Positions 32,369 to 33,286 of a stretch of DNA of 33,286 bases are shown here, piece by piece. How positions within the stretch are numbered: the stretch's first letter is position 1; each line of letters opens with the position of its first letter. This stretch comes from Conexibacter sp. CPCC 205762 (lineage in GTDB: Bacteria > Actinomycetota > Thermoleophilia > Solirubrobacterales > Solirubrobacteraceae), in contig NZ_JAUTDN010000049.1 in NCBI RefSeq assembly GCF_030646155.1, positions 1 to 33,286 of the forward strand. Direction: 5' to 3'. The notes beneath the pieces are model-generated. The model saw only the letters and a list, made by a program, of their open reading frames with translations. It was not told where the DNA came from and searched no databases. Made by a program: the position numbers and the translations under genes.

Positions 32369-33286
32369 GGAACCGCCGCAGCCGCTCGCTGAAGCGGACG
32401 CGGTCGCTGAACAGATAGGCGTGCGCGCCCGGCAGCAGCATCAGCCGGGCGCGTGGGATCAGCCGCGCCAGGCGGCGGGCGTTGGCCGGCGGGACGACCG
32501 GGTCCGAGCGTCCGCCGGTCACCAGCACCGGCAGCGCCAGCCGCCGCAGCGCGCGGGCGTTCGCGTCCGAGCGCAGCCACGGGTCCTCGGCCTCGACCTG
32601 CGCGCGGATCGTGCGCGCGGGCACGTCGAAGTCGTCGGGGATCGTGCCGGCGTCGCTGGCGCGGTCCAGCCGCTGCAGGAAGGCGCGGCCCTCGCGCCGG
32701 CCGGCGGCCGTGCGCGGGTAGAGGACGCGCAGCGCGGCCGCGTCGGAGGGCGTCGGGTCGCTGTCGATCCGCTGGTCCTCGGGGCTGCCGAGGACGGTTT
32801 GCGACCCGCCTGGGTTGGTGCCGGCGAGCACCAGCCGGCGGACCGCGCCGGGATGGCGGATCGCCAGCTGCTGTGCGAGGAAGCCGCCCATCGACCAGCC
32901 GAGCACGTCGGCCCTGTCGATCCCGATCGCCCGCAGCAGGCCGGCGGCGCGGTCGGCCAGCAGCGCGAACGAGACGCGTCTGCCGGCGGTCGCCGAGGAG
33001 CGGCCGAGGCCGGGGTAGTCGAACAGGATCAGGCGGTGGTCGCGCGCCAGCAGCGCCAGCAGCGCCGGATCCCACTCGGCCATCGTCGAGCCGGTCCCGA
33101 TCGCCATCAGCAGCGGCGGCCCGCTGCCGCGCTCGTACCAGGCGATGCGCGTTCTGCCGACCTGCGCGTGGCGCACCTCGGCGTGGAAGGCGGGCGCGGC
33201 GGCGGCGGGTGCCGCGGGCGCGGGCACCGCAGCGGGCGCGGCTGCGACCGCGGCGGCGGGCGCGAACGCGGCGCCGGCGGTTGCGG
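32310..33286 (-). CDS. Alpha/beta-fold hydrolase (5' end probably outside the window)
   Basis: The alpha/beta hydrolase domain has the nucleophile elbow GWSMGG, the acid in GGRSDPVVPP and the catalytic His in LPGAHAYLF, with an oxyanion region MAIGTGSTMAEWDP near the N-terminal part. The specific ester, lactone or other substrate cannot be inferred. A GTG at 33227 could start it. However, the frame stays open to the window edge and encodes an Ala/Pro-rich stretch (AFAPAAAVAAAPAAVPAPAA), so the real start is likely upstream, perhaps with a signal peptide. The last 20 or so residues are Ser/Pro-rich, and the gene overlaps the convergent HtaA gene by 59 bases. Confidence 0.8.
   Translation of the reverse strand, partial: ATAGAAFAPAAAVAAAPAAVPAPAAPAAAAPAFHAEVRHAQVGRTRIAWYERGSGPPLLMAIGTGSTMAEWDPALLALLARDHRLILFDYPGLGRSSATAGRRVSFALLADRAAGLLRAIGIDRADVLGWSMGGFLAQQLAIRHPGAVRRLVLAGTNPGGSQTVLGSPEDQRIDSDPTPSDAAALRVLYPRTAAGRREGRAFLQRLDRASDAGTIPDDFDVPARTIRAQVEAEDPWLRSDANARALRRLALPVLVTGGRSDPVVPPANARRLARLIPRARLMLLPGAHAYLFSDRVRFSERLRRFLSPSSAPSSPASSRPSASP

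Noticed and set aside
1..33286. Insertion sequences, CRISPR arrays, tRNA or rRNA genes
   Set aside because: No transposase-like protein, terminal inverted repeats, regularly spaced direct repeats or RNA-gene signatures were seen on either strand.

Overview
The window is very GC-rich, with tightly packed genes, frequent ATGA stop/start overlaps, GTG starts and abundant secreted or lipid-anchored proteins. I infer a high-GC actinobacterium, most likely of the Solirubrobacterales/Thermoleophilia type (Conexibacter-like). One support is the C-terminal Lys/Arg-rich beta domain on the large exported protein at 29051-32368, a style I associate with secreted proteins of that order. The assignment is inference; no rRNA or tRNA is present to test it.

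Region 1 (1-13850) is one catabolic locus on the + strand. After the tail of an upstream gene come seven co-directional genes: PfkB-type kinase, TIM-barrel amidohydrolase, YjbQ-family protein, single-domain sugar-type ABC ATPase, RbsC-like permease, amidase-signature hydrolase and a lipoprotein substrate-binding protein. A GntR/UTRA repressor gene follows. A second run holds a paralogous lipoprotein binding protein, ATP-dependent hydantoinase/oxoprolinase subunits HyuA and HyuB, and an FAD (DAO-family) oxidoreductase. Related GACGT-containing motifs lie in front of the first operon, the regulator and the second operon, so the locus looks like one regulon. The gene content suggests import and stepwise breakdown of a nitrogen-containing, probably sugar- or polyol-linked, lactam or hydantoin. 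The substrate is unknown.

Region 2 (13847-17846, - strand) carries a RibD/DHFR-fold protein, a DHA2-type multidrug exporter and a complete secreted S53 serine-carboxyl protease.

Region 3 (18034-22411) holds a secreted GH43-like glycosidase, a TetR regulator, an unrecognised secreted protein and a six-helix membrane protein. A 22-bp palindrome with the same four arms sits over the -35 element of both the glycosidase promoter and the secreted-protein promoter. Both promoters also have the geometry of leaderless transcription. This is the clearest candidate for an undescribed regulated system in the window.

Region 4 (22371-26612) has an MMPL/RND-type transporter divergent from a NarL-type two-component pair. 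Region 5 (26622-28968) is an AidB-like acyl-CoA dehydrogenase overlapping its probable TetR regulator, with two palindromic operators flanking the likely -10 element. Region 6 (29009-32368) is a large exported protein with two HtaA heme-binding domains separated by propeller-like and Ig-like regions, preceded by a DtxR/IdeR-like iron box. The window ends in a convergent alpha/beta hydrolase that probably starts beyond the edge.

There is no stretch above 300 bases without a gene. I see no rRNA, tRNA, CRISPR array, insertion sequence or convincing intrinsic terminator.
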